From the NCBI GenBank assembly GCA_029864785.1, contig JAOTST010000112.1, positions 1 through 5,955 of the forward strand: a stretch of 5,955 nt of DNA. Reading direction: 5' to 3'. Position numbers and translations under genes: made by a program. Within the stretch, counting starts at the first letter, position 1; each line of letters starts with the position of its first letter. Positions 1 through 5,654 of this stretch are shown in pieces. Under the pieces are notes generated by a model that made no database searches, was not told the origin of the DNA, and worked only from the letters and a program-made list of their open reading frames with translations. The DNA is from Chromatiales bacterium. Its GTDB lineage: Bacteria; Pseudomonadota; Gammaproteobacteria; Thiohalomonadales; Thiohalomonadaceae.

Positions 1-1
1 C

Positions 2-697
2 GAACATGAGGCTAAAGAGGTGAAGATCCCCTTTGACCAGATCCTCATCGCCTTAGGGCGTAGCGCCAATATCAGTAGCTTTGGACTAGAGGGGCTCAAC
101 ATCCCTACCCGTGCCAACCACACCATTAAGACCAACGTATTTTTACAGACCAACTACCCCAACATCTACGCCGTGGGTGATGTCACCGGTCCCTATCAGT
201 TCACCCACACCGCCTCACATCAGGCGTGGTATGCCGCAGTCAACGCCCTATTTGGCCGATTCAAACGTTTTAAGGTCGACTACTCAGTGATTCCGTGGGC
301 CACCTTTACCGATCCCGAAATCGCCCGAGTCGGTCTTAATGAACAGGAGGCGATTGAGCAGAATATTCCCTACGAGGTGACCACCTACGGTATCGATGAC
401 CTTGATCGTGCCATTGCCGACGGCAGTGCCACGGGGATGATTAAGGTACTCACGGTACCCGGCAAAGATAAAATTATTGGTACAACCATCGCCGGTGAGC
501 ATGCGGGTGATCTAATTACCGAATTTGTCACCGCCATGCGCCATAATCTGGGAATGAATAAAATCCTCGGCACCATTCACATCTACCCCACACTTTCTGA
601 GGCCAACAAGGCCGTAGCCGGTAACTGGAAAAAGGCTCATGCCCCCAAGCGACTGCTTAAATGGGTGGAGCGTTACCACCGCTGGATGAGGGGTTAA
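2..697 (+). CDS. MerA-like FAD/NAD(P)-disulfide oxidoreductase, C-terminal part (5' end outside window)
   Basis: The frame is open from base 2 (first codons read E-H-E-A-K-E-V-K), so the GTG at 20 is an internal valine and the start lies off the left edge. What remains is the end of the NAD(P) domain (ALGRSAN), the FAD-binding motif YAVGDVTG near nt 167-190, and the complete dimerisation domain (from about nt 270, IPWATFTDPEIARVGL). This places it in the class I pyridine nucleotide-disulfide oxidoreductases, with dihydrolipoamide dehydrogenase, glutathione reductase and mercuric reductase. The active-site CxxxxC would be upstream and cannot be seen. The usual HxHPTxxE end reads H-I-Y-P-T-L-S-E, so the catalytic His is Tyr (codon 584-586). 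The C-terminus has no Cys pair, which argues against a true Hg(II) reductase. From memory, relatives in proteobacteria are often next to or fused with TVP38/TMEM64 membrane proteins and followed by DUF547, as here. The family is sure; the substrate is unknown. Confidence 0.9.
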   Translation, partial: EHEAKEVKIPFDQILIALGRSANISSFGLEGLNIPTRANHTIKTNVFLQTNYPNIYAVGDVTGPYQFTHTASHQAWYAAVNALFGRFKRFKVDYSVIPWATFTDPEIARVGLNEQEAIEQNIPYEVTTYGIDDLDRAIADGSATGMIKVLTVPGKDKIIGTTIAGEHAGDLITEFVTAMRHNLGMNKILGTIHIYPTLSEANKAVAGNWKKAHAPKRLLKWVERYHRWMRG

Positions 698-710
698 AGA
701 GATCTAAACA

Positions 711-1544
711 ATGAGTTCACGATTGACCACGCTATTATCTTTGATTTGGATGTTCCTCTTCTCTTCTCAGATTTTTGCCCTCGACAACACCTTTGATCAC
801 CAACACACACTATGGAATAAACTACTCCATAAACATGTTCACTGGATTAATAACGGCAAGGCATCGCAAGTTGACTATCGTGCATTCAAGCAAGATGAGC
901 CTCAGTTGGAAAAATATATTGCGTCACTCTCTGCAACCGATAAAAGTGATTTTGATCGCTGGAGCCGTAATCAACGCAAGGCATTTTTGCTCAACGCCTA
1001 CAATGCATTCACCATCAAACTCATTCTCTCTCGTTACCCCGAGGTTGAATCGATCAAAGATTTTGGTTCACTATTTAGCTCACCTTGGTCAAAACGCTTT
1101 TTCTCACTGTTTGGTAAGCCTGCTAACCTGGATGAGATAGAGCATGAGATGCTACGAAAACCTGGAGCCTATGATGATCCCTATATTCATGTTTCTGTCG
1201 TCTGCGCATCCATCGGCTGCCCAGCCCTTCCTAATGAGGCATTTACCGCCGATAAGATCGATCGGCAACTTAACGAAAACATGATCCGTTTTCTCTCTGA
1301 TCACAGTCGGAATCGTTTTAATCCGCAATCGGGTGAGCTGGAGATCTCAAAAATATTTGACTGGTATGAAAAAGATTTTGAACAGGGCAACCGACAACTC
1401 CATTCCATCAAAGACCTATTTTCACGATTTTCCAACCAAATTTCAGACGCCCCTCAACAGCAGCAGCTGATCAAAAACAGACAAGTTGAAATCACCTATC
1501 TTAACTACGATTGGCGACTCAACGACTACACCCATAAAAAATAA
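711..1544 (+). CDS. DUF547 domain protein, exported
   Basis: A 277-residue protein that is complete for a DUF547 family member. Residues 1-23 form a signal peptide (Arg at 4, hydrophobic LLSLIWMFLF, likely cleavage after I-F-A), so the mature protein should be periplasmic. The DUF547 core carries the family landmarks: NAYNAF at 95-100, H160 followed by VVCASIGCP with C165 and C170, FDWYEKDF at 216-223, and the closing YDW-LN near 266-271. The conserved Cys and His suggest a thiol active site or redox/metal site, but the biochemical role of bacterial DUF547 is not established to my knowledge. The ATG at 711 follows an AGAG at 698-701 and lies 13 bases after the oxidoreductase stop, so the two are co-transcribed. 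The downstream gene starts 10 bases after its stop. Confidence 0.88.
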   Translation: MSSRLTTLLSLIWMFLFSSQIFALDNTFDHQHTLWNKLLHKHVHWINNGKASQVDYRAFKQDEPQLEKYIASLSATDKSDFDRWSRNQRKAFLLNAYNAFTIKLILSRYPEVESIKDFGSLFSSPWSKRFFSLFGKPANLDEIEHEMLRKPGAYDDPYIHVSVVCASIGCPALPNEAFTADKIDRQLNENMIRFLSDHSRNRFNPQSGELEISKIFDWYEKDFEQGNRQLHSIKDLFSRFSNQISDAPQQQQLIKNRQVEITYLNYDWRLNDYTHKK

Positions 1545-1548
1545 GAGA
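1545..1548 (+). promoter_or_regulatory. Ribosome binding site that fixes the CDF gene start
   Basis: GAGA, within TAAGAGA, lies 6 bases before the ATG at 1555 and directly after the DUF547 stop (1542-1544). An in-frame ATG at 1486 lies inside the DUF547 gene, lacks a comparable site, and would add 23 residues unlike a CDF N-terminus. The start at 1555 is therefore preferred. Confidence 0.6.
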
Positions 1549-1554
1549 ATAATA

Positions 1555-2166
1555 ATGAGCGGTTGTGACTGTAGCGTTGAGATTAAAAGTAAAGAAGAGA
1601 GCAAGGTGCTCATCATCCTGCTCATCATCAATGCATTGATGTTTCTAGTCGAAATCGTGCTGGGTATTTACAGCGACTCAACCGCCCTCATTGCCGACTC
1701 AATGGATATGCTGGCCGATGCAACCGTTTACGGTATCGGGCTCTACGCCGTCGGCAAAGCGGCTATCGTCAAGATTAAGGCCGCACATATTAGCGGGATA
1801 TTTCAGATTATTTTGGGGAGCTTTGTTGCCATCGATGTTATTCGACGCATCATTATAGGCAGCGATCCCGAATCATTACTTATGGTGTTTGTCGGCATTG
1901 CCGCCCTAATTGCCAACCTCATCTGCCTACGTCTTATCGCCCAGCACCGTGATGGTGAGGTGCATATGCGCGCCAGCTGGATCTTCTCCAAAAACGATGT
2001 CATTGCCAACATCGGCATCATTTTTGGTGGTTGCCTTGTCTACCTGTTTGACTCAAGATATCCCGATCTCATCATCGGTCTTGCAATTTCCGTTATTGTA
2101 GTTCGTGGAGGCATCCATATCATTAAAGACGCAGCGGCTGAAAAAGCAGCACTGTGTAAAAGCTAG
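1555..2166 (+). CDS. Short cation diffusion facilitator (CDF)-type transporter without C-terminal domain
   Basis: A 203-residue inner-membrane protein with six hydrophobic segments (about 18-39, 43-67, 79-100, 107-128, 147-166, 171-190). Segment 2 carries the CDF metal-site signature IADSMDMLAD, with Asp at 48, 51 and 55. Segment 5 carries NDVIAN with D148, in the place where CDF proteins have their second pair of ligands. This Asp-rich pattern resembles FieF-like Fe/Zn carriers more than the His-containing Zn-specific CzcD type, but the ion cannot be fixed from sequence. The protein stops right after segment 6, so the roughly 80-90 residue cytoplasmic metal-sensing domain of standard CDF proteins (about 300 residues) is missing. 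The N-terminus has a CDC motif (C4, C6) and there is a lone Cys at 201; the CDC may bind metal. It is the third gene of the operon, 10 bases after DUF547 and 24 bases before the next gene. Confidence 0.85.
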   Translation: MSGCDCSVEIKSKEESKVLIILLIINALMFLVEIVLGIYSDSTALIADSMDMLADATVYGIGLYAVGKAAIVKIKAAHISGIFQIILGSFVAIDVIRRIIIGSDPESLLMVFVGIAALIANLICLRLIAQHRDGEVHMRASWIFSKNDVIANIGIIFGGCLVYLFDSRYPDLIIGLAISVIVVRGGIHIIKDAAAEKAALCKS

Positions 2167-2175
2167 TTCCCTACA

Positions 2176-2183
2176 GAGGAGAG
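2176..2183 (+). promoter_or_regulatory. Strong Shine-Dalgarno sequence before the small secreted protein gene
   Basis: GAGGAGAG ends 7 bases before the ATG at 2191. It is the best ribosome binding site of the operon and suggests that the small secreted protein is made in larger amounts than its neighbours. Confidence 0.65.
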
Positions 2184-2190
2184 AAAGAAA

Positions 2191-2490
2191 ATGAAAAAAT
2201 ATATACTACTCATGATGGCGGCGGCGCTTATTAGTGGCCCTGTCTATGCAAAAAAAGATAAGGGTGGATCGCTACCACCAGGGCTACAGAAAAAGATGGC
2301 ACGTGGCGGTAAACTTCCCCACGGATGGCAGAAAAAACTCCAAAAAGGATCCAAGATAGAGCCCGAGGTCTATAAACAGGCAACGGTCATTAAACCCGCT
2401 GACGCAACGGGAGTAATCACTATTAAAGTTGATAGCAAAGTGATCCGTCTTATGAAGGCAACTCATGAAATTATCGACATTCTTCAATAA
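2191..2490 (+). CDS. Small secreted basic protein with two LPxG repeats (RcnB/CigR-like)
   Basis: A 99-residue protein with a clear signal peptide (MKKY start, hydrophobic LLMMAAALI, cleavage likely after V-Y-A at residue 20), leaving a mature periplasmic protein of about 79 residues. Two 14-residue repeats follow: SLPPGLQKKMARGG (27-40) and KLPHGWQKKLQKGS (41-54), which make the N-terminal half strongly basic. The rest (about 55-99) is a small predicted beta/alpha unit, with the ITIKVDSKVIRLMKATHEIIDIL ending resembling the end of RcnB/CigR-type proteins, in which the LPPG-x-KK-ARG motif is also common. RcnB is a periplasmic Ni/Co homeostasis protein and CigR a Salmonella anti-virulence regulator, so the motif does not settle the role. 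Its place next to a metal transporter is compatible with a part in metal homeostasis, which is inference. It is separated from the prenyltransferase gene by 19 bases. Confidence 0.75.
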   Translation: MKKYILLMMAAALISGPVYAKKDKGGSLPPGLQKKMARGGKLPHGWQKKLQKGSKIEPEVYKQATVIKPADATGVITIKVDSKVIRLMKATHEIIDILQ

Positions 2491-2509
2491 CCGTTAAATC
2501 AGGAAAATC

Positions 2510-3400
2510 ATGTCCATCGCTACTATTATCCAATCGACTCGCCCTCCATTTCTTATCCTGACGCCTATCTGTGTCTTTCTAGGACTAAGCACAGCACTAA
2601 CTGTAGAGCCAAATATCGATTACACCACCTTTACCTTGATCATGATTGGCGCTATTGCCGCTCATATCAGCGTAAATACCCTCAATGAATATTTTGACTT
2701 TACCAGCGGCCTTGACCTAAAAACCGAAAAGACCCCTTTTAGCGGTGGCAGCGGTGCCTTGCCTGCCGATCCAAAAATGGCGCGTAGCGTATTGGCACTC
2801 GGTTTGATCACGTTATTTATCACCATCGTGATTGGCATCTATCTCATGATTGAGCAGAGCGCTCAGATCCTTCCCGTGGGTCTGGTAGGTGTAATGCTTA
2901 TCTATACCTACACCACCTGGATCAACCGCTTTCCATTTCTCTGTCTGGTTGCACCCGGCATCGGCTTTGGGCTGTTAATGGTTGTTGGAACCCATATAGT
3001 ACTCACCAAGCACTATTCATTGATGCCGCTTCTCGCAGCATTAATTCCCTTCTTTCTCGTCAATAATTTACTATTGCTTAATCAATATCCCGATATTGAT
3101 GCCGACAAGAGTGTTGGAAGAAACCACCTGCCTATCGCTTATGGCACATCAAAAAGCACCATCACCTATGCCCTCTTTATGTTGGGAGCCTATCTACTGA
3201 TAGCACTCTCGGTTGTAATGGGTTATTTCCCAATGTTGAGTCTTATTGCTCTGCTTCCTATGGCGCTCGCCATCTTCTCGTTAACGGGAGCCAAAAAACA
3301 TTCACAGGAGATTGGAAAATTCCCTCAATATCTTGGAACCAATGTTGCGGCAACTCTGGCTACGCCACTACTCCTTGGCATATCTCTGGTCTACGGTTAA
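2510..3400 (+). CDS. UbiA-superfamily prenyltransferase, MenA-like
   Basis: A 296-residue polytopic membrane protein with about eight or nine hydrophobic segments, the usual size for UbiA enzymes. These Mg-dependent enzymes move a polyprenyl chain from its diphosphate onto an aromatic or other acceptor in the inner membrane. The first Asp-rich motif is N59-E-Y-F-D63-F-T-S-G-L-D69, with the MenA spacing NxxxDxxxxxD rather than the UbiA spacing. The second is N191-Q-Y-P-D195-I-D-A-D199, followed by KSVGRNHLPI, which also matches MenA (DIDxDxxxGxxTLP). A TPFSGGSGALP stretch (75-85) lies after the first motif. The acceptor is unknown: it may make menaquinone, but no other men genes are present, and being last in a metal/redox operon suggests a dedicated acceptor. 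The ATG at 2510 has AGGAAA at 2501-2506. The bidirectional terminator follows 20 bases after the stop. Confidence 0.85.
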   Translation: MSIATIIQSTRPPFLILTPICVFLGLSTALTVEPNIDYTTFTLIMIGAIAAHISVNTLNEYFDFTSGLDLKTEKTPFSGGSGALPADPKMARSVLALGLITLFITIVIGIYLMIEQSAQILPVGLVGVMLIYTYTTWINRFPFLCLVAPGIGFGLLMVVGTHIVLTKHYSLMPLLAALIPFFLVNNLLLLNQYPDIDADKSVGRNHLPIAYGTSKSTITYALFMLGAYLLIALSVVMGYFPMLSLIALLPMALAIFSLTGAKKHSQEIGKFPQYLGTNVAATLATPLLLGISLVYG

Positions 3401-3416
3401 AACAAAATTCTAAAAT

Positions 3417-3456
3417 AAAAACGGCTCGATAGTTTTCACTATCGAGCCGTTTTATT
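3417..3456. terminator. Bidirectional intrinsic terminator
   Basis: ACGGCTCGATAG (3421-3432) and CTATCGAGCCGT (3439-3450) are perfect reverse complements. One more T-A pair (3433/3438) leaves a TTTC loop. The plus strand then has TTTTATT, and the minus strand has TTTTTATTTTA from the A tract at 3412-3421. The hairpin sits between the convergent prenyltransferase and lipoprotein genes, 20 and 22 bases from their stop codons, and should end both transcripts. Confidence 0.93.
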
Positions 3457-3472
3457 GAGAAATATTCTTACT

Positions 3473-4297
3473 CTATTTTTCGACAGTAACCTTAGACTCC
3501 TCAACCAGAAGCGCATAGAAATAGCCGTAACCAAAATCTCGGTCAAGTGCCACGGTGCCTTCAATGACGATCGTCTGTCCGGCACTCACAACATCGTTGG
3601 TCAATACAATCAGTTCATTGGTACCACTACCATCTTCCATGTGAATCCAGTTTTTACGCATAATGCCACTGGTGAACTTGGTCACCTTGCCGCGTACCTT
3701 AACCACCTTGCCCGATAGCTCCACCTTCTGTGCAATAACTTCGGCAATACTATAACCCCCATCAACCTTGGTCATAAGCTTGGTCGGCGAACCACTTTCA
3801 GAGGGCATAGCCTGTCCAACACTTTTTTGTGGCTTATCACCAAATGACCAATCCTTCACAGAGGTCTCCGGTGCAACCGCGCCACCTTGAACCGCACTAC
3901 CTGAGAAGCTATCCACAAAGTAAAGGACAGGAAAATCGCGATTCAATGTCTTGCTGTGGAAGTTTCGCATGGCTACGCTTGTATTCACATTAAGCTCTCC
4001 CCCTTTCGTTACAACCGTATTCGGACCAGCCAACCAAACCTCTTCACGACCGGTATTAACCTGAACATAGGTGTAACCCGCAGCATTAATGGTGGAGATA
4101 ACCGTACCCGTTGTTGCTCCACTCACTGATTGTGAAGCAAGCGGCGTAGTCGATTGCTGATGAGGTGCCTGCACAGGGGCAGAAGTAGGCTCTGCTTTTG
4201 TTTCTGTTGCTGGCGGGGCACTCTCCTGTTGACAACCGAGCAGAAGATTGGCGCTCACAAATAGAAATAAAGCAGCGATAAAATTATTTTTTAACAC
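3473..4297 (-). CDS. Lipoprotein with two predicted beta-rich (OB-fold-like) domains
   Basis: A 274-residue protein that opens with a lipoprotein signal: a hydrophobic run and the lipobox L19-L-G-C22. Residue +2 is Gln rather than Asp, so outer-membrane sorting is expected. A Ser/Thr/Pro/Gln/Glu-rich linker follows (about 23-60). Domain 1 (about 62-130) has the pattern GTVISTINAAGYTYVQVNTG...VWLAGP...KGGELN...MRNFHSKTLNR...LYFVD. Domain 2 (about 183-270) has the pattern IAEVIAQKVELSGKVVKVRGKVTKFT...NWIHMEDGSG...LIVLTNDVVSAGQTIVIEGTVALDRDFGYGYFY. The alternating strands and G-x-V/W-hydrophobic patterns fit small five-stranded barrels such as OB folds, as in periplasmic NrfJ- and YgiW-like proteins. 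The GTG start has CTGGAG 6 bases upstream. The gene stands alone, with about 134 bases behind DUF3025 and the terminator after it. No enzymatic motif is seen. Confidence 0.82.
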   Translation of the reverse strand: MLKNNFIAALFLFVSANLLLGCQQESAPPATETKAEPTSAPVQAPHQQSTTPLASQSVSGATTGTVISTINAAGYTYVQVNTGREEVWLAGPNTVVTKGGELNVNTSVAMRNFHSKTLNRDFPVLYFVDSFSGSAVQGGAVAPETSVKDWSFGDKPQKSVGQAMPSESGSPTKLMTKVDGGYSIAEVIAQKVELSGKVVKVRGKVTKFTSGIMRKNWIHMEDGSGTNELIVLTNDVVSAGQTIVIEGTVALDRDFGYGYFYALLVEESKVTVEK

Positions 4298-4303
4298 AGA
4301 AGA

Positions 4304-4309
4304 CTCCAG
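4304..4309 (-). promoter_or_regulatory. Ribosome binding site supporting the GTG start of the lipoprotein
   Basis: On the minus strand CTGGAG stands 6 bases before the GTG at 4297-4295. The next codons encode the Lys-Asn-Asn-Phe n-region of a lipoprotein signal, so GTG is the natural start despite being a rarer codon. Confidence 0.65.
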
Positions 4310-4431
4310 AATATTTTTTAGATTTTAATAAGCAGCGGTACATTGCCTCTGCATTTTGTATTGAAACTAAAGATTACCGCACAAATCGTCAGAACTGTAG
4401 TTTTGTTTCCGCTAATATAATAATAAAACCA

Positions 4432-5310
4432 TCACGCACTACGGTCTGTCTGACGACTTCGACCCGGTCTAAAGTAGTGGGTATTGTCGTAGTAACTTTC
4501 ATCCGCATTATCACTACTCCACCCCGGCATCCCAAGAATTGGAAAGGGCTGAAGATCTTTTGGTTGAGTATAGAGTTCACCCTTCGTAAGGATATCGGCC
4601 AGCGACTCATCCACCTGCTGCAACTGCGGCGACAGTCCCTTATCAAAGAACCCCTCATCCACAGGTAACAAAATTGCGTTAGCGGTCATCCCCACATAGG
4701 GCATGAGCCCCTTCTCATACATCGCATGACCAAAGGTGATGCACTTCAACTTACCCTCAAGCTCTGCACGGCGCGCCCAGAAGAGCTCCTTCCAGCTAAA
4801 GTCACGAACCAGCTGTAGCAGCGATTCATCAGACGATGCGATCACCACGCCCCCCTCATCAAACAGTGAGAGCATATTCTCAATCGGTGAACGCCTGCCC
4901 TGATCACCGCCACCTTCAATGCGCTCTTTGGCGCGTGGAATATGGATCGAATTGATCACCGCCTTACTCTTGGGAAAGATAAACCAGGTGAGATATTGAA
5001 AGAAGTCGTGCCAATTACCCTGTCGGGTCTGCAACTCACCGGTCTGATAGATGCGCGGAGCGTAGGTCTCTGCAAAGGTGTGAGGCTTACCATCCTGTTT
5101 AACTATCTTTAACGTCTGACCACCCAGAGTCATAATCGGCTCAGGCCATGCATCAAGAACCCGTTGAAAATCGTTAATATCGGGCCACTCTTCAGATTCG
5201 GAAAACGCATCGAGTAATGGCCGCAGCGGCTCATACATCGGGGAGTATCGATAAAAGTCAGAGTGCCAACCGATCTGGGCATCAATATTGGAAGAGAGAT
5301 AGTGGCGCAT
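4432..5310 (-). CDS. DUF3025 family protein
   Basis: A 292-residue soluble protein with no signal peptide and no membrane segment. It matches the DUF3025 pattern along its whole length: IGWHSDFYRYSPMYEPLRPL (13-32), ARIY-like APRIY (84-88), GNWHDFFQYLTWFIFPKSKAVIN (98-120), SLFDEGGVVIASSD (148-161), FSWKELFWARRAEL (171-184), ITFGHAMYEKGLMPYVGMTANAILL (191-215) and a C-terminal PFPILGMPGW...YFRPGR (255-284). The many invariant W, H, D and E residues look like an active site, but no function is known to me for the family, which is common in beta- and gammaproteobacteria. The ATG at 5310 is kept because an in-frame TAG lies four codons upstream and the conserved GWH motif is at residue 14. The Shine-Dalgarno sequence is poor. 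It is 30 bases downstream of the small coiled-coil gene, so the two are probably co-transcribed. Confidence 0.88.
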   Translation of the reverse strand: MRHYLSSNIDAQIGWHSDFYRYSPMYEPLRPLLDAFSESEEWPDINDFQRVLDAWPEPIMTLGGQTLKIVKQDGKPHTFAETYAPRIYQTGELQTRQGNWHDFFQYLTWFIFPKSKAVINSIHIPRAKERIEGGGDQGRRSPIENMLSLFDEGGVVIASSDESLLQLVRDFSWKELFWARRAELEGKLKCITFGHAMYEKGLMPYVGMTANAILLPVDEGFFDKGLSPQLQQVDESLADILTKGELYTQPKDLQPFPILGMPGWSSDNADESYYDNTHYFRPGRSRQTDRSA

Positions 5311-5340
5311 AAAAAGAGACTAAACTATTTAAGTTGCAGG

Positions 5341-5568
5341 TTATCCCAACTCTTCAAGTAGCTTCTCAATACGCTGCAACTCTTCCGATGCCGACTTGGC
5401 AATGCCCTCGAGTACCTCGGCATTTTGCAACTCCTGAGCCTGCTCTTCAGAGTCGGCGTTCAACCCCTTACGATAATCTGCTTCAATGGAGTCTAAACGT
5501 TCGCGCAGCTCATCACGCTTGGCAATCAGCTTGACCTGATCCAGTTCAATATCATCATCACTTATCAT
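5341..5568 (-). CDS. Small coiled-coil protein resembling DksA/TraR without the zinc finger
   Basis: A 75-residue acidic, almost entirely helical protein. Helix 1 (about 8-35, DQVKLIAKRDELRERLDSIE) and helix 2 (about 43-73) are joined by a turn with NADSEEQA (37-44), which fits an antiparallel hairpin. The order of residues, especially D-S-x-E-Q-A-x-E-x-x-N-x-E-V-L followed by E-x-L-x-x-I-E-x-x-L-x-x-L, is that of the coiled-coil half of DksA/TraR-type proteins, whose acidic tip enters the RNA polymerase secondary channel. The protein ends where those proteins carry G-x-Y-G-x-C and the four-Cys zinc finger. Nothing like the zinc finger appears in any frame downstream, so this looks natural rather than frameshifted. 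Whether it touches RNA polymerase is inference. The start at 5568 has only a weak AGAG-like site. It leads a likely two-gene operon with DUF3025. Confidence 0.75.
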   Translation of the reverse strand: MISDDDIELDQVKLIAKRDELRERLDSIEADYRKGLNADSEEQAQELQNAEVLEGIAKSASEELQRIEKLLEELG

Positions 5569-5618
5569 CGGTTATTACCACTCTGGGTTAATTGATAGAA
5601 GCTCATCACCTGCCCCTT

Positions 5619-5624
5619 ATTATA
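5619..5624 (-). promoter_or_regulatory. Candidate -10 box for the coiled-coil/DUF3025 pair
   Basis: The minus strand reads TATAAT at 5624-5619, about 50 bases before the ATG at 5568 in the 86-base gap after DUF2461. No good -35 lies at the ideal spacing: TTGTCT at 5650-5645 would need a 20-base spacer and TCTCTT at 17 is poor. The exact -10 match is suggestive but not decisive. Confidence 0.35.
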
Positions 5625-5634
5625 GATGAGTCAG

Positions 5635-5646
5635 CTCTTCGAAGAG
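5635..5646. repeat. Perfect 12-bp palindrome CTCTTCGAAGAG
   Basis: The sequence equals its own reverse complement. It lies 8 bases beyond the DUF2461 stop and 10 bases upstream of the TATAAT box, overlapping where a -35 element would be, a position that suits an operator. A shorter inverted pair, CTCATC (5602-5607) and GATGAG (5625-5630), brackets the TATAAT box. Confidence 0.4.
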
Positions 5647-5654
5647 ACAATATC

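Noticed and set aside
284..576. Minus-strand frames opposite the oxidoreductase
   Set aside because: They are antisense to a well conserved domain, have no recognisable protein pattern, and lack a good ribosome binding site.
1486..1554. Longer form of the CDF gene starting at the ATG at 1486
   Set aside because: It would overlap the DUF547 coding region by about 59 bases. The ATG at 1555 has its own ribosome binding site and gives a natural CDF N-terminus.
3455..3718. Plus-strand reading frame of 87 codons
   Set aside because: It lies antisense to the C-terminal domain of the lipoprotein, starts inside the terminator region, and resembles no family.
4335..4380. Inverted repeat GCGGTA / TACCGC in the lipoprotein leader
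   Set aside because: The arms are six bases with 34 bases between them and do not extend. Chance occurrence is likely, and no clear promoter or riboswitch pattern was found in the 134-base gap (4298-4431).
4389..4658. Minus-strand reading frame of 89 codons in another frame
   Set aside because: It overlaps the DUF3025 gene, whose own C-terminal block (PFPILGMPGW...YFRPGR) is conserved and uses the other frame. No frameshift is needed to explain the region.
5311..5340. A frameshifted zinc finger after the coiled-coil protein
   Set aside because: The 30 bases before the DUF3025 start encode no Cys-rich stretch in any frame, so the short protein is not a broken full-length DksA.
5635..5646. 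Palindrome as a terminator for the DUF2461 transcript
   Set aside because: The stem is only four pairs with a tight loop, and no T run follows on the minus strand.
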